Translations under genes and position numbers: made by a program | Notes under the pieces: generated by a model | The model's database searches: none | Seen by the model: the letters and a program-made list of their open reading frames with translations, nothing else | Told to the model about the DNA's origin: nothing | Origin: JBOGEN01 sp050743265 | GTDB taxonomy: Bacteria; Actinomycetota; Actinomycetes; JBOGEN01 | DNA length: 38,549 nt | Direction of reading: 5' to 3' | NCBI GenBank assembly: GCA_050743265.1 | Contig: JBOGEN010000200.1 | Coordinates: 1 to 38,549 of the forward strand | Part shown: piece by piece, positions 1 to 7,815 of the stretch | How the letters are laid out: the number at the start of each line of letters is the position of its first letter | Numbering within the stretch: position 1 is the stretch's first letter

Positions 1-122
1 TGCCACCGCACCAACGGATGCATCTCCGCGTCCTTGTCCACCTCACGATCGATCTCCCACACCAGATCCCGCTCACGCAAGACCTCGATGTGCTCACGCA
101 GATCGCGGTAACCACGCCCCAT
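1..122 (-). CDS. UbiD-family decarboxylase, N-terminal fragment (cut by window edge)
   Basis: Only the first 40 codons are in the window, starting at the ATG at 122-120 and running off the left edge. The N-terminus has the look of UbiD-family prenylated-FMN decarboxylases: a YRDLREHIEVL helix, an IDREVDKDAE strand and then MHPLVRWQ. UbiD enzymes reversibly remove or add carboxyl groups on aromatic, heteroaromatic or alpha,beta-unsaturated acids and need prFMN made by a UbiX partner, which is not seen here. A GGGAGGACC ribosome-binding site precedes the start, and the gene follows the isochorismatase-like gene by 12 nt, so it is probably the last visible gene of the long catabolic operon. Family assignment rests on about 40 residues, and the substrate cannot be told. 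Confidence 0.7.
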   Translation of the reverse strand, partial: MGRGYRDLREHIEVLRERDLVWEIDREVDKDAEMHPLVRW

Positions 123-134
123 GGGTCCTCCCGG

Positions 135-857
135 TCAGGCGGTCACGTGCCGGTCGAGCAAGGCCGCGGCCTCGTCCGACGAGATGACGTCGCCGTACTT
201 CATGTGGATGTCGAACAGGTTCGCCGCGTGGGCGAAGGGAGACCGGTCGAAACAGGCGTCCTCCACGACGTAGACACCGAAGTTGTGTGAGGCCGCGTCC
301 ACGGCCGTGGCGCGGACGCACCCCGAGGTCGTCGTCCCGACCAGCAGGACTGTGTCGAGACGGTGACGGACCAGGTACGACGCGAGCGGTGCGGAGAAGA
401 AGGCGCTGGCCTTCGGCTTGCGGAGGACGTACTCGTCGTCCTGCGGCTTCAGCTCGTCAGGAAAGTGGGCCTCATGCACGCGCCGCGCGACGGCCGGGTC
501 CTGGGTCCGCTTGATGGACCCCCCGCAGAAGGCCTTGTCCTCCGGGTCGCCCTTGGTGAACACCACCGGCACGCCGGCACGCCGCGCGTCGTCCACGAGC
601 CCGACGATCGTGGGCAGGGAGCGCCAGCCCATCGCGCCGCACCCCATGTCCGACGAGGGGTCACCACTGCCGGGCCGCGGTCCGAGGAACGACTCGACCA
701 CGTCGATGACGACAAGGCACAGACGGTCGCCGGGTGCGCCCGAGCCGCCGAAGCCCGCCGTGGTGAGCCGGTCCAGCTCCTCGTGTGGGACATAGGCGTC
801 CCACGGCCGCGGTCGCCGTCCGGCCGCGGCGGGCTCCCCGTCGGTGGCGGCGGTCAT
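135..857 (-). CDS. Isochorismatase-family cysteine hydrolase (N-carbamoylsarcosine amidase-like)
   Basis: A 240-residue alpha/beta cysteine hydrolase. The catalytic triad of the family is visible: Asp52 in VVIDVVESF, Lys147 in VLRKPKASAFF and nucleophile Cys180 in TTSGCVRATAVDA. The region around Cys180 and the C-terminal FDIHMKYGDV resemble N-carbamoylsarcosine amidase and its relatives (maleamate amidase NicF, biuret hydrolase) more than true isochorismatases. The likely reaction is hydrolysis of an amide or carbamoyl C-N bond in the cytoplasm. The ATG at 857 overlaps the TGA of the upstream tctC by 4 nt (ATGA), which decides the start and implies translational coupling. A longer upstream frame exists but would lie wholly inside tctC. 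Context suggests a step after ring opening of an N-containing compound, but the substrate is inference. Confidence 0.85.
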   Translation of the reverse strand: MTAATDGEPAAAGRRPRPWDAYVPHEELDRLTTAGFGGSGAPGDRLCLVVIDVVESFLGPRPGSGDPSSDMGCGAMGWRSLPTIVGLVDDARRAGVPVVFTKGDPEDKAFCGGSIKRTQDPAVARRVHEAHFPDELKPQDDEYVLRKPKASAFFSAPLASYLVRHRLDTVLLVGTTTSGCVRATAVDAASHNFGVYVVEDACFDRSPFAHAANLFDIHMKYGDVISSDEAAALLDRHVTA

Positions 858-1864
858 CCGGTGAGCTGCCCTTCGTACACGTCGGTGTACCTCCGGTACG
901 TCGCCAGCGCCTGGTTCACGACCTTCTCCGCCTCGGCCGGGGTCCCGGGCGTGACGATGCGCCCCTCGGCCTCGAAGTCGTCGAGCTTCTTGTTCGCCAG
1001 GGCGTCCTGGACGGCTCGTGTCAGGGGCCGCCGGACGCACCCGGGAAGGCCGGGCGGGGCCTCGAGTGTCAGGGCGGACGTGAGCTCACCCTGCAGCTCC
1101 TCCAGGCCCACGTCCCGGGCCATGGGCACGTCGCCCAGCATGCCGAGCGGCTTCTGCCCGAACTGCACGAGGCCTCGGAGGTCGCCGGCTTCCGCCGCCT
1201 CGGCGACCGTGTCGCCGGAGAAGACCGTGAAGTCGGTGTCCCCTCGCACCACGGACGTGATCGCCTCGGCACTGCCCTCGTGCGGCACCGGGACGAACCG
1301 CATGCCGGTCGCCTTCGCGCCGATCACCCCGTTGACGAAGTTCGGGTCGGACACTCCGGCGGTGGCGAACCGCAGGGAACGCTTGTGGCCCGCCCTCACC
1401 AGCTCCTCGAACGTCGTGATCTCCGAGTCACCGCCGACCGCGAACACGGTGGGCCTGACCTTGAACCGGCCCAGGTGCGTGTACTTGCGTACGTCGTAGC
1501 GGGTGTCCTCGACGAGCTGCAGGGCCGCGAGGCCCATCGGCTCCATGAGGTGGATCGTGTAGCCGTCTGGCTCCGCCGTGGTCATCTCTTCGGCCGCGAC
1601 CCGCCCGCCGGCACCGTCGATGTTCTCCACGATGACGTTGGTGCCGAGCTCCTTCTCCAGCAGCGGAGCGTAGAAGCGCGCGTCCTCGTCGTGCCCACCG
1701 CCGGGCGAGCGGCCGACGATCAGCGTCACGTCCTTGCTCGGGTAGTCCGCGCAGGTGGCCTGTGACCCGCCGTCGTCGCCGACGGTGAGGTCCTGGCCGC
1801 ACGCGGATGCCACCAAGGACACGCCGACCAGGGCGCCGAGCAGGACAGTTCGTGGTCCGGACAT
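854..1864 (-). CDS. tctC: TctC-family substrate-binding lipoprotein (copy 1)
   Basis: Extracytoplasmic solute receptor of a tripartite tricarboxylate transporter, 336 residues. A signal peptide ends in the lipobox-like VASAC (Cys22), so the protein is probably tethered to the membrane surface. The Bug/TctC fold is indicated by VGRSPGGGHDEDAR near residue 45 and by VVRGDTDFTVFSGD. These proteins bind carboxylates (citrate, phthalates, terephthalate, nicotinate) and deliver them to TctAB. The start at 1864 has a GAGGA box at good spacing; an alternative ATG at 1876 would overlap the tctB stop as ATGA. It is a clear paralogue of the receptor at 4003-5034 (shared GQDLT, GDDGGS, GELTSALTL), so one membrane pair is served by two receptors. 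Confidence 0.9.
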   Translation of the reverse strand: MSGPRTVLLGALVGVSLVASACGQDLTVGDDGGSQATCADYPSKDVTLIVGRSPGGGHDEDARFYAPLLEKELGTNVIVENIDGAGGRVAAEEMTTAEPDGYTIHLMEPMGLAALQLVEDTRYDVRKYTHLGRFKVRPTVFAVGGDSEITTFEELVRAGHKRSLRFATAGVSDPNFVNGVIGAKATGMRFVPVPHEGSAEAITSVVRGDTDFTVFSGDTVAEAAEAGDLRGLVQFGQKPLGMLGDVPMARDVGLEELQGELTSALTLEAPPGLPGCVRRPLTRAVQDALANKKLDDFEAEGRIVTPGTPAEAEKVVNQALATYRRYTDVYEGQLTG

Positions 1865-1872
1865 GGGGTTCC

Positions 1873-2412
1873 TCATCGCAGCATCAGGAAGTCGAAGAAG
1901 ACGAAGTAGTTGAACAGCGTGAGCACGACCGTCACGGGCACCCAGACACGAACGGGCACCCTTGCCCACAGCGAGAACAGGACCAGGAAGACCGGCGTCA
2001 CGAGCACGTACCCGACGACGTACATCGCGAGCCCGAGGACAAGCAGCCACGCCAGCCCGGCGAGCTCACCGTGGGTTCTGCGTTGCGGTTCCTGCTCCCG
2101 CTCGTCCGCAGCGTCAGCCTCCCGGGGCTCCGACGACTGCGGGACGAGGTCGCTCTCGAGGAACCTGAAGCGGGTGCGCAGCACAGGGAACGCCTCGATC
2201 GCCAGGTCGAGCAGGACCAGCCCCGATGTGACGACGAGGGTCACGAGTGGAAAGTGTCGTGACGCCCCCGCGAGGTCGACGGTCTGGGTGAACAGGACGA
2301 CCAGGGCACCGAGCAGGACCAGGTCGACCGCGATCGCACCGCGACTGCGAGACGGACGGGCCGCCTCAGGGGAGTGGCCGGCGACGCGCCCGGCCTCAGT
2401 GGACGTGCTCAT
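1873..2412 (-). CDS. tctB: TctB-family small membrane subunit of tripartite tricarboxylate transporter
   Basis: About 179 residues with four hydrophobic segments (around residues 28-47, 55-75, 117-140 and 150-175) separated by a charged, Glu/Arg-rich cytoplasmic loop. This matches the small four-helix TctB subunit in topology and in its place directly after tctA. TctB partners TctA to form the cation-coupled permease. The ATG at 2412 follows an AGAGGAG ribosome-binding site; a GTG lies one codon upstream. The first 17 nt overlap the end of tctA. TctB is poorly conserved in sequence, so the call leans on topology and position. Confidence 0.85.
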   Translation of the reverse strand: MSTSTEAGRVAGHSPEAARPSRSRGAIAVDLVLLGALVVLFTQTVDLAGASRHFPLVTLVVTSGLVLLDLAIEAFPVLRTRFRFLESDLVPQSSEPREADAADEREQEPQRRTHGELAGLAWLLVLGLAMYVVGYVLVTPVFLVLFSLWARVPVRVWVPVTVVLTLFNYFVFFDFLMLR

Positions 2413-3922
2413 CACTGCTCCTCTGCTGCTGCTCCTCCGTACGACGGCTGCGCCACTTTCTGAGCAGCGGTACGACGAAGAGCGAGAGTCCGACGAGGAG
2501 GATGCCCAGGCTCAGCGGGCGCGTGACGAACGCCTCGCCGCCGAGGGTGAGCATGGTCTGGCCGAACGACTCCTCCACGAGGTCGCCGAGGATGAGCCCG
2601 ATGACGATGGGGATCAGGCTGAAGCCGTGCTTCTTCAGCACGAAGCCACCGAGACCCGCGAAGAGGGCGACGAGGATGTCCCCGCGCTTCAGGTCGGCCG
2701 CGTACGCCCCGACGAGGCTGATGACGAGGACGACGGGCGCCACGTACGTGCCGGGAAGCCGCGCGATGGGGGCGAGCACCGGCGAGGCAGCCAGACCGAT
2801 GACGGATGTCAGGACGTTCGAGATCAACAGTGCGCCGATGATCACGAAGACGGTGTCCAGATGGTCGGTGAGCATCTCCCGGCCCGGCGCGATGCCGTGG
2901 ACGAGGAACGCGCCGAGGATGACCGCCCACACCGCACTGCCCGGAAGCCCGAACGCCAGCGTGGGCAGCAGGGCCCCACCGTCCTTGGCATCGTTCGCGG
3001 CCTCGGAGGCGAGCACGCCTCGCGGGTCACCGGTGCCGAAGGACTCCGGATCGGGGGCGCTCTGCCTGGCGGCGGCGTACGCCATGAAGCTCGAGACCGA
3101 CCCCCCGACGCCGGGGACGACCCCGCACAGGGTCCCGATCGTGCTGCTCTGCACAAGGATCCGCGGGTGACGCAGGCAGATCGCGGCGCCCTTGCGGATC
3201 TGCAGCCAGTGCGCGCGCCTGCTGAGCCGTCCGACCGCGTCCGGTGCGCGGGGTTCCGTGATCAGGCTGATGGCCTCGCTCAAGGCGAACAGCCCGATGA
3301 GGACGGAGATGAAGTTGATCCCGTCCTCGAGGAAGAGACTGCCGAACGTGTAGCGGACCTCGCCGGTGAGAAGGTCACGCCCGACGAACGACAGCAAGAA
3401 CCCGATCCCGCCGCTGATGAGCCCCTTCAGCATCGACCCGCGCGAGACGAGCGTGATGACCAGCAGCCCGATGACCGCCACCATGAAGGTCTCGGGGTAC
3501 GAGAAGTTCAGGATGATCTCGCGGCTGAGCGGGAGCACCGCGATGAAGACGACGAGCCCGAATATCGCGCCGACCGCCGACGAGACCGCCGAGATGCTGA
3601 GCGCGGTGGATGCCTCGCCCTGGCGCGACATCGGGTAGCCGTCCAGCAGTGTGGCAGCATTGGCGCTCTCCCCCGGCGTGTTGATGAGAATCGCCGTGAT
3701 CGAACCCGCGAAGCTCGTGCCACCGATCATGGACGCCATCAGAAGGAACGCCTGGTTGGGTTCCCAGCCGAAGGTGAGCGGGATGACGAGGGCGATCCCG
3801 GCGGCCGCCCCCATGCCCGGCAGCGCGCCGACGAAGAGCCCGATGAGCGTCCCCGCCACGGGAAGCAGGATGTTGGGCCAGCTGAACACCACGGTCAGTG
3901 CGTCGAGCGCTGAGTCGAGCAT
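2396..3922 (-). CDS. tctA: TctA-family large permease subunit of tripartite tricarboxylate transporter
   Basis: A 508-residue polytopic membrane protein, the usual length for TctA, with roughly 10-12 hydrophobic segments. Family signatures include GALPGMGAAAGIALVIPLTF near residue 33, the INTPGESANAATLLDGYPM loop near 80, and a second PGVGGS re-entrant-type motif in mid-protein. TctA forms the ion-coupled translocation pathway for carboxylate import. The C-terminus is a short basic and Gln-rich cytoplasmic tail. It lies between a receptor gene (81 nt upstream) and tctB (17-nt overlap). A strong hairpin in the gap to the upstream receptor may set the receptor:permease ratio. Confidence 0.95.
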   Translation of the reverse strand: MLDSALDALTVVFSWPNILLPVAGTLIGLFVGALPGMGAAAGIALVIPLTFGWEPNQAFLLMASMIGGTSFAGSITAILINTPGESANAATLLDGYPMSRQGEASTALSISAVSSAVGAIFGLVVFIAVLPLSREIILNFSYPETFMVAVIGLLVITLVSRGSMLKGLISGGIGFLLSFVGRDLLTGEVRYTFGSLFLEDGINFISVLIGLFALSEAISLITEPRAPDAVGRLSRRAHWLQIRKGAAICLRHPRILVQSSTIGTLCGVVPGVGGSVSSFMAYAAARQSAPDPESFGTGDPRGVLASEAANDAKDGGALLPTLAFGLPGSAVWAVILGAFLVHGIAPGREMLTDHLDTVFVIIGALLISNVLTSVIGLAASPVLAPIARLPGTYVAPVVLVISLVGAYAADLKRGDILVALFAGLGGFVLKKHGFSLIPIVIGLILGDLVEESFGQTMLTLGGEAFVTRPLSLGILLVGLSLFVVPLLRKWRSRRTEEQQQRSSDEHVH

Positions 3923-3959
3923 GTCTTCCGACCTCTGTTTCCACGGCGGAGGGAGGGGC

Positions 3960-3996
3960 CCTCCGGGTAGCCGGGAGGGGTACGGCTACCCGGAGG
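3960..3996 (-). promoter_or_regulatory. Perfect 13-bp intergenic hairpin between tctC copy 2 and tctA
   Basis: The sequence contains a perfect inverted repeat: CCTCCGGGTAGCC at 3960-3972 and its complement at 3984-3996, separated by 11 nt. It sits 6 nt after the stop of the upstream receptor gene and about 38 nt before the tctA start. There is no following T-run, so it is less likely to be a strong intrinsic terminator. Hairpins at this position in binding-protein operons often protect the receptor mRNA or cause partial termination, giving excess receptor over permease. The role is inferred. Confidence 0.6.
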
Positions 3997-4002
3997 TGGT
4001 GC

Positions 4003-5034
4003 TCAGCCCTTCAGGTACTGCTTGAAGACGTCCGTGTAGGCCTGGTACGTCTCCAGGGAGTGGCCCACGACCTGGCGAGCCGCCTGCGGCGGCCCGGGGT
4101 TCACGATCCGCCCGTCAGCCGCGAACTCGTCCAGCTTCGGGCTGTCCAGCGACTTCTGGACGGCCTTCGTCAGCGGCTTCTCGACACAGGGCGGCAGATC
4201 GGGCGGGGCCACGAGTGTGAGTGCGGACGTGAGCTCACCCTGCAGATTCTCGAGCCCGACCTCACTGGCCGTCGGCACGTCACCCAGCATGTCGAGCGGC
4301 TTCTCGCCGAACTGCGCGAGCGCGCGCAGGTCGCCCTCCTTCACGCCCTCGGCGACCGAGTCGCCGGAGAACATCGTGAAGTCGGTGTCACCGCGGACCA
4401 CCGAGGTGATGGCCTCGGGGCTGCCCTCGTGCGGCACTGGGGTGATCTGCATGCCAGCCGAGTCCGCCGCGATGACCCCGTTGACGAAGTTGGGGCTCGT
4501 GAGACCCGCCGTGGCGAACTTGAGCTTGCGCTTCTTGCCCGCGGCAACAAGGTCGTCGAAGGTCTTGATCGGAGAGTCGGCGGCGACCGCGAAGACACTG
4601 GGACGCTCGTTGAACAGACCCAGATACGTGTAGCTCTTCTCGACGTCGTAGCTGGTGTCCTGGACGAGCTGGAGAGCCGCGAGCCCGTTCGGCTCCATCA
4701 TGTGGATCGTGTAGCCGTCCGGGTCTCCCTTGGCCAGGTCCTCCGCCGCAACGCGCCCGCCCGCTCCGTCCACGTTCTCGACGACGACGGTGGCCCCGAG
4801 CTCCTTCTCGATCAGCGGAGCGAGGAAACGCGCGTCCTCGTCGTGCCCGCCGCCGGGCGAGCGGCCGACCACCATGGTGACGTCCTGCTTCTTCGGGTAG
4901 TCCGCGCACGCAGCCTCGGCGCTGCCACCGTCGTCGCCGATGGTCAGGTCCTGGCCGCATGCCGTGGCCAGGAGGGACATGCCCGCCAAGGCGACGAGCA
5001 GGCGGGTTCTGCGTGCTCCAGGGAGTGGCTTCAT
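4003..5034 (-). CDS. tctC: TctC-family substrate-binding lipoprotein (copy 2)
   Basis: A 343-residue receptor paralogous to the one at 854-1864. A signal peptide ends with ATAC (Cys26), and it carries the TctC signature VGRSPGGGHDEDARF and a VVRGDTDFTMFSGD ligand-pocket region. The start at 5034 is preceded by AGGAGGAACCCCG, nearly the same leader as the other copy, which supports both start choices. It is the first transporter gene in transcription order, 43 nt after the crotonase gene and separated from tctA by the 13-bp hairpin. Both copies share an unusual N-terminal GQDLT-GDDGGS spacer after the lipid-anchored cysteine. Confidence 0.9.
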   Translation of the reverse strand: MKPLPGARRTRLLVALAGMSLLATACGQDLTIGDDGGSAEAACADYPKKQDVTMVVGRSPGGGHDEDARFLAPLIEKELGATVVVENVDGAGGRVAAEDLAKGDPDGYTIHMMEPNGLAALQLVQDTSYDVEKSYTYLGLFNERPSVFAVAADSPIKTFDDLVAAGKKRKLKFATAGLTSPNFVNGVIAADSAGMQITPVPHEGSPEAITSVVRGDTDFTMFSGDSVAEGVKEGDLRALAQFGEKPLDMLGDVPTASEVGLENLQGELTSALTLVAPPDLPPCVEKPLTKAVQKSLDSPKLDEFAADGRIVNPGPPQAARQVVGHSLETYQAYTDVFKQYLKG

Positions 5035-5077
5035 CGGGGTTCCTCCTGTCGGGATGTCTCGGATCCCGGCTCGGTGA

Positions 5078-5788
5078 TCAGGCACCCACCATCTGGTCGA
5101 GCGCGTACGTGGGGCGCGCGTCGGCGGCGACACCGCGGACGTCACGCAGGAAGCGCTTGCACCCGCGGGTCGCCCCGCTGTCCCGGGCCAGCAGGCCCTG
5201 CACGAGCGCCTCGGCACATGCCTCCAGCTCGTCACCCGGCACGACGCGGGAGACCATGCCCATGCGGAGAGCCTCCTCAGCACTGAGGTGACGCCCGGTG
5301 ACCGCCAGGTCGAGTGCGTTCTTGGGACCGACGAACTGCTCGAGGTAGGTCAGGACGATCAGGGGTGCGAACCCGTGCTGGATCTCGTCGAAGCCGAGCG
5401 TGGCGCTGCCGGCGGCCAGCGCGATGTCGCTCTGCACGACGAGACCACTGCCGAAGCCGAGCGCCCGTCCACGAAAGGCCGTGACCACGATTCCGGCGAA
5501 GCCATCGAGCTGCGCGTTCGCCTCCAGGATCAGCGAGAGGTTGTCGCGCTTCGTCATGCCTTCCGGCCGCTCCTGCTGGTCGCGGCCGACCGAGAAGTCG
5601 TCGCCCTCGGCGGTGACGAGAAGGACGTCGCAGTCGGCCTCCGAGGCCGCCGCGATGCCGTCGATGAGCTGGCGCATCATGGCGACCGTGACGCGGTTGT
5701 CCGCCTCGGGTCGCCGCAAGCGCAGCCGTGCGAGGCGGCCTTCGATGCTGGTCTCCACGAGTGGGGACGTCGTCGTACCTGTCGTCAT
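5078..5788 (-). CDS. Enoyl-CoA hydratase/isomerase (crotonase) family protein
   Basis: A 236-residue crotonase-fold protein. The two oxyanion-hole segments are recognisable (DDFSVGRD near residue 64 and FRGRALGFGSG near 105). Of the two catalytic glutamates of classical hydratases only the second is present (Glu135 in FDEIQHG); the first is replaced by glycine (Gly115). That pattern is seen in crotonases catalysing hydrolysis, C-C cleavage or isomerisation rather than simple hydration, so the exact reaction is open. It probably acts on a CoA thioester in the pathway. It lies 45 nt after the aldehyde dehydrogenase and has an AGGAG site 9 nt before its ATG. No acyl-CoA ligase is seen in the window. 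Confidence 0.85.
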   Translation of the reverse strand: MTTGTTTSPLVETSIEGRLARLRLRRPEADNRVTVAMMRQLIDGIAAASEADCDVLLVTAEGDDFSVGRDQQERPEGMTKRDNLSLILEANAQLDGFAGIVVTAFRGRALGFGSGLVVQSDIALAAGSATLGFDEIQHGFAPLIVLTYLEQFVGPKNALDLAVTGRHLSAEEALRMGMVSRVVPGDELEACAEALVQGLLARDSGATRGCKRFLRDVRGVAADARPTYALDQMVGA

Positions 5789-5833
5789 GTCCGTCGACTC
5801 CTGTGTCGGATCCCTTGTGTGTCCGAGCGCGCA

Positions 5834-7300
5834 CTACAGCGCGACAACCACGCTCTTCTCCTGCGTGTACTGGGACAGCTCCTCTTGCGCCCGCTCCTTG
5901 CCGATGCCGCTCTGCTTGTAGCCGCCGAACGGGCTGCCCACGGGCCGGCGACCGTGGCCGTTGACCCACACGAAGCCCGCCTCGAGCCGGGATGCCGCAC
6001 GGTGGGCGGTCGCCAGGTCACGAGTCCAGACGCTGGCGGTCAGGCCGTAGATCACGTCGTTGGCACGCTGGAACATCTCGTCCTCGTCGGTCCAGCGGAA
6101 CAGGCAGGTGACCGGGCCGAAGATCTCCTCGCGGGCGACCGCCATGTCGTGTTCCACGTCCTCGAAGACCGTGGGCTCGAGGTACAGGCCGTCCTTCAGC
6201 TCCTCGACGTCCACCGGGTGGCCGCCGGTGAGCAGGCGCGCCCCGTCGCTCAGAGCCCCGCCGACGTAACCGAGGACCTTCTCGTACTGCTGCACCGAGA
6301 CGATCGACCCCATGTCGGCCGCCGGGTCCCAAGGCAGGCCGGGGCGAAGCGCGCGGAAGGCCTCGACGACCCCGTCCCGGAACTCGTCGTACACCTCGTC
6401 GTGGACGAACAGCCGGGTGGCCGAGCCGCAGGACTGGCCCTGGTGGACGAGGTTGAGGCCGGTCACCGCACCGGGGATCGCCTTGTCGAGGTCCGCGTCC
6501 GGGTAGACCACGAACGGGCTCTTGCCGCCGAGCTCGAGCGTGACCGGCTTCACCGTCTCCGCGCCGATGCTCAGCACGTTCCGGCCGGTGGGAACGCTGC
6601 CCTTGAAGTGCACCTTGCGTACGAGCGGGTGGCGCACCAGTGGAGCACCGGTGTCCGCGCCCAACCCCGTGACCACGTTGAGGACACCTGGGGGAAGGAG
6701 GTCCTCTGCCGCCTTGGCCACCTCGAGCGCGCTGAGCGACGTGTGCTCGGACGGCTTGAGCACCAGAGTGTTCCCCGCCGCGAGGACGGCGCCGGTCACC
6801 TGGGCGGCGAACAGGAAGGGATGGTTGAACGGGACGACGACGCCGGTCACGCCGTACGGCTCCCGAAGCGTGTAGTTGAGTGTCGTCGCGTCGATCGGGA
6901 TCGTGCGACCACCGAGCGTGCGGACCAGCCCCGCGTACATGCGCAGGAGGCTCACGCCGGTGTCGACGTCGGCGCGCATGCGTCGGACCGTGCTGCCGTT
7001 GTCGACGACGTCGATCATCGCGAGCCGGTCAGCCTCACGCTCCAGGCGATCGGCCAGCGTCAGGAGGGCGGCAGCCCGCTCGTCCGGAGGTGTGTCGCGC
7101 CAGGTCGACCGGAACGCCTCGGCAGCCGCGTCAGCGGCGGCGTCAACATCGCGCTCCGTACCGGCCGGGAGCTCGGCAAGGAGCTCACCCGTGGCCGGGC
7201 ATGTCACGGACAGCCGCTTGCCGTCTGCGCCGTCGACCCACTGACCTCCGATGAACAGCTGGTCAGGCGCACGGCGGTGCAGCGTCGGGTGGCGGCTCAT
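5834..7300 (-). CDS. NAD(P)-dependent aldehyde dehydrogenase
   Basis: A 488-residue ALDH-superfamily enzyme of full length. Catalytic and cofactor residues are in place: Asn159 (PFNHP), Lys182 (LKPSEHT), the KGSVPTG turn near 233 (a variant of FTGS-TG), Glu256 (LELGGKSP) and nucleophile Cys291 (GQSCGSATR). The C-terminal GGYKQSGIGKE segment is also typical. It would oxidise an aldehyde, often a semialdehyde formed after ring cleavage, to an acid. The ATG at 7300 overlaps the stop of the preceding gene by 4 nt, which fixes the start; an upstream in-frame ATG would lie inside that gene. Substrate is not determined. Confidence 0.93.
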   Translation of the reverse strand: MSRHPTLHRRAPDQLFIGGQWVDGADGKRLSVTCPATGELLAELPAGTERDVDAAADAAAEAFRSTWRDTPPDERAAALLTLADRLEREADRLAMIDVVDNGSTVRRMRADVDTGVSLLRMYAGLVRTLGGRTIPIDATTLNYTLREPYGVTGVVVPFNHPFLFAAQVTGAVLAAGNTLVLKPSEHTSLSALEVAKAAEDLLPPGVLNVVTGLGADTGAPLVRHPLVRKVHFKGSVPTGRNVLSIGAETVKPVTLELGGKSPFVVYPDADLDKAIPGAVTGLNLVHQGQSCGSATRLFVHDEVYDEFRDGVVEAFRALRPGLPWDPAADMGSIVSVQQYEKVLGYVGGALSDGARLLTGGHPVDVEELKDGLYLEPTVFEDVEHDMAVAREEIFGPVTCLFRWTDEDEMFQRANDVIYGLTASVWTRDLATAHRAASRLEAGFVWVNGHGRRPVGSPFGGYKQSGIGKERAQEELSQYTQEKSVVVAL

Positions 7301-7800
7301 CGGGATGCCTCCACGTCGACACGAGCGGAGGGATCCCTGAGACACGCGACGGTCTGCTGCCACCGGGGGAGGACGCTTGCCTCGTCGACGAGCCGATAGG
7401 TGAGCCCGCTCGTGAGCTCGGCGTACCCGACGTCGTCGCGGGAGACGGTCTGGACCTCGCCGTCGAAGACCATGAGATCGAGCTCCTGCACCCGGACGGG
7501 GCCCAGCAGGTGCGCCGTGACGCTGATCCCGTAGAACGTGCCGTCGAGCACCAGGGTCAGCAGAGCACGATTCCGGTGCGCGAGGTTCCTCGTGGTGGTG
7601 CTGTCCCTCCAGAGGGCGAGGCGCAGCCGGCGATCGCCGGTCGCAACGACCTCACCGACGCTCAGTAGCGCAGGATGCGGGGCACCGTCCTCGTCGAGCG
7701 TCACGAGCTCCAGCACGGGACCCACCTTGTCCGCCAGCCCGTCCCCGTCCAGGAACGCGAGGAGGGCATGGTCGAGGTATGCCTGCCGCTGCTTCGCCAC
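7297..7800 (-). CDS. FMN-binding split-barrel (pyridoxamine 5'-phosphate oxidase-like) protein
   Basis: A 167-residue protein with the character of the PNPOx-like split barrel: an N-terminal helix, a LELVTLDEDGAPHPALLSVGE strand pair, a charged RDSTTTRNLAHRNRALLTLV segment typical of flavin phosphate binding, and alternating beta strands. Such proteins bind FMN (or F420 or haem) and reduce or oxidise small molecules. In a pathway with a Mo hydroxylase it could be an FMN-dependent reductase, but this is inference. It begins with GTG at 7800, 15 nt after the Mo-subunit stop, with a GAGGACGAC site, and ends in a 4-nt overlap with the aldehyde dehydrogenase. Confidence 0.65.
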   Translation of the reverse strand: MAKQRQAYLDHALLAFLDGDGLADKVGPVLELVTLDEDGAPHPALLSVGEVVATGDRRLRLALWRDSTTTRNLAHRNRALLTLVLDGTFYGISVTAHLLGPVRVQELDLMVFDGEVQTVSRDDVGYAELTSGLTYRLVDEASVLPRWQQTVACLRDPSARVDVEASR

Positions 7801-7815
7801 GATGTCGTCCTCGCC

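Noticed and set aside
1910..3913. Very long open frame on the plus strand opposite tctA/tctB
   Set aside because: Its product is low-complexity, rich in Arg/Asp/Glu, lacks family motifs and lies antisense to clear transporter genes; high GC makes such frames common.
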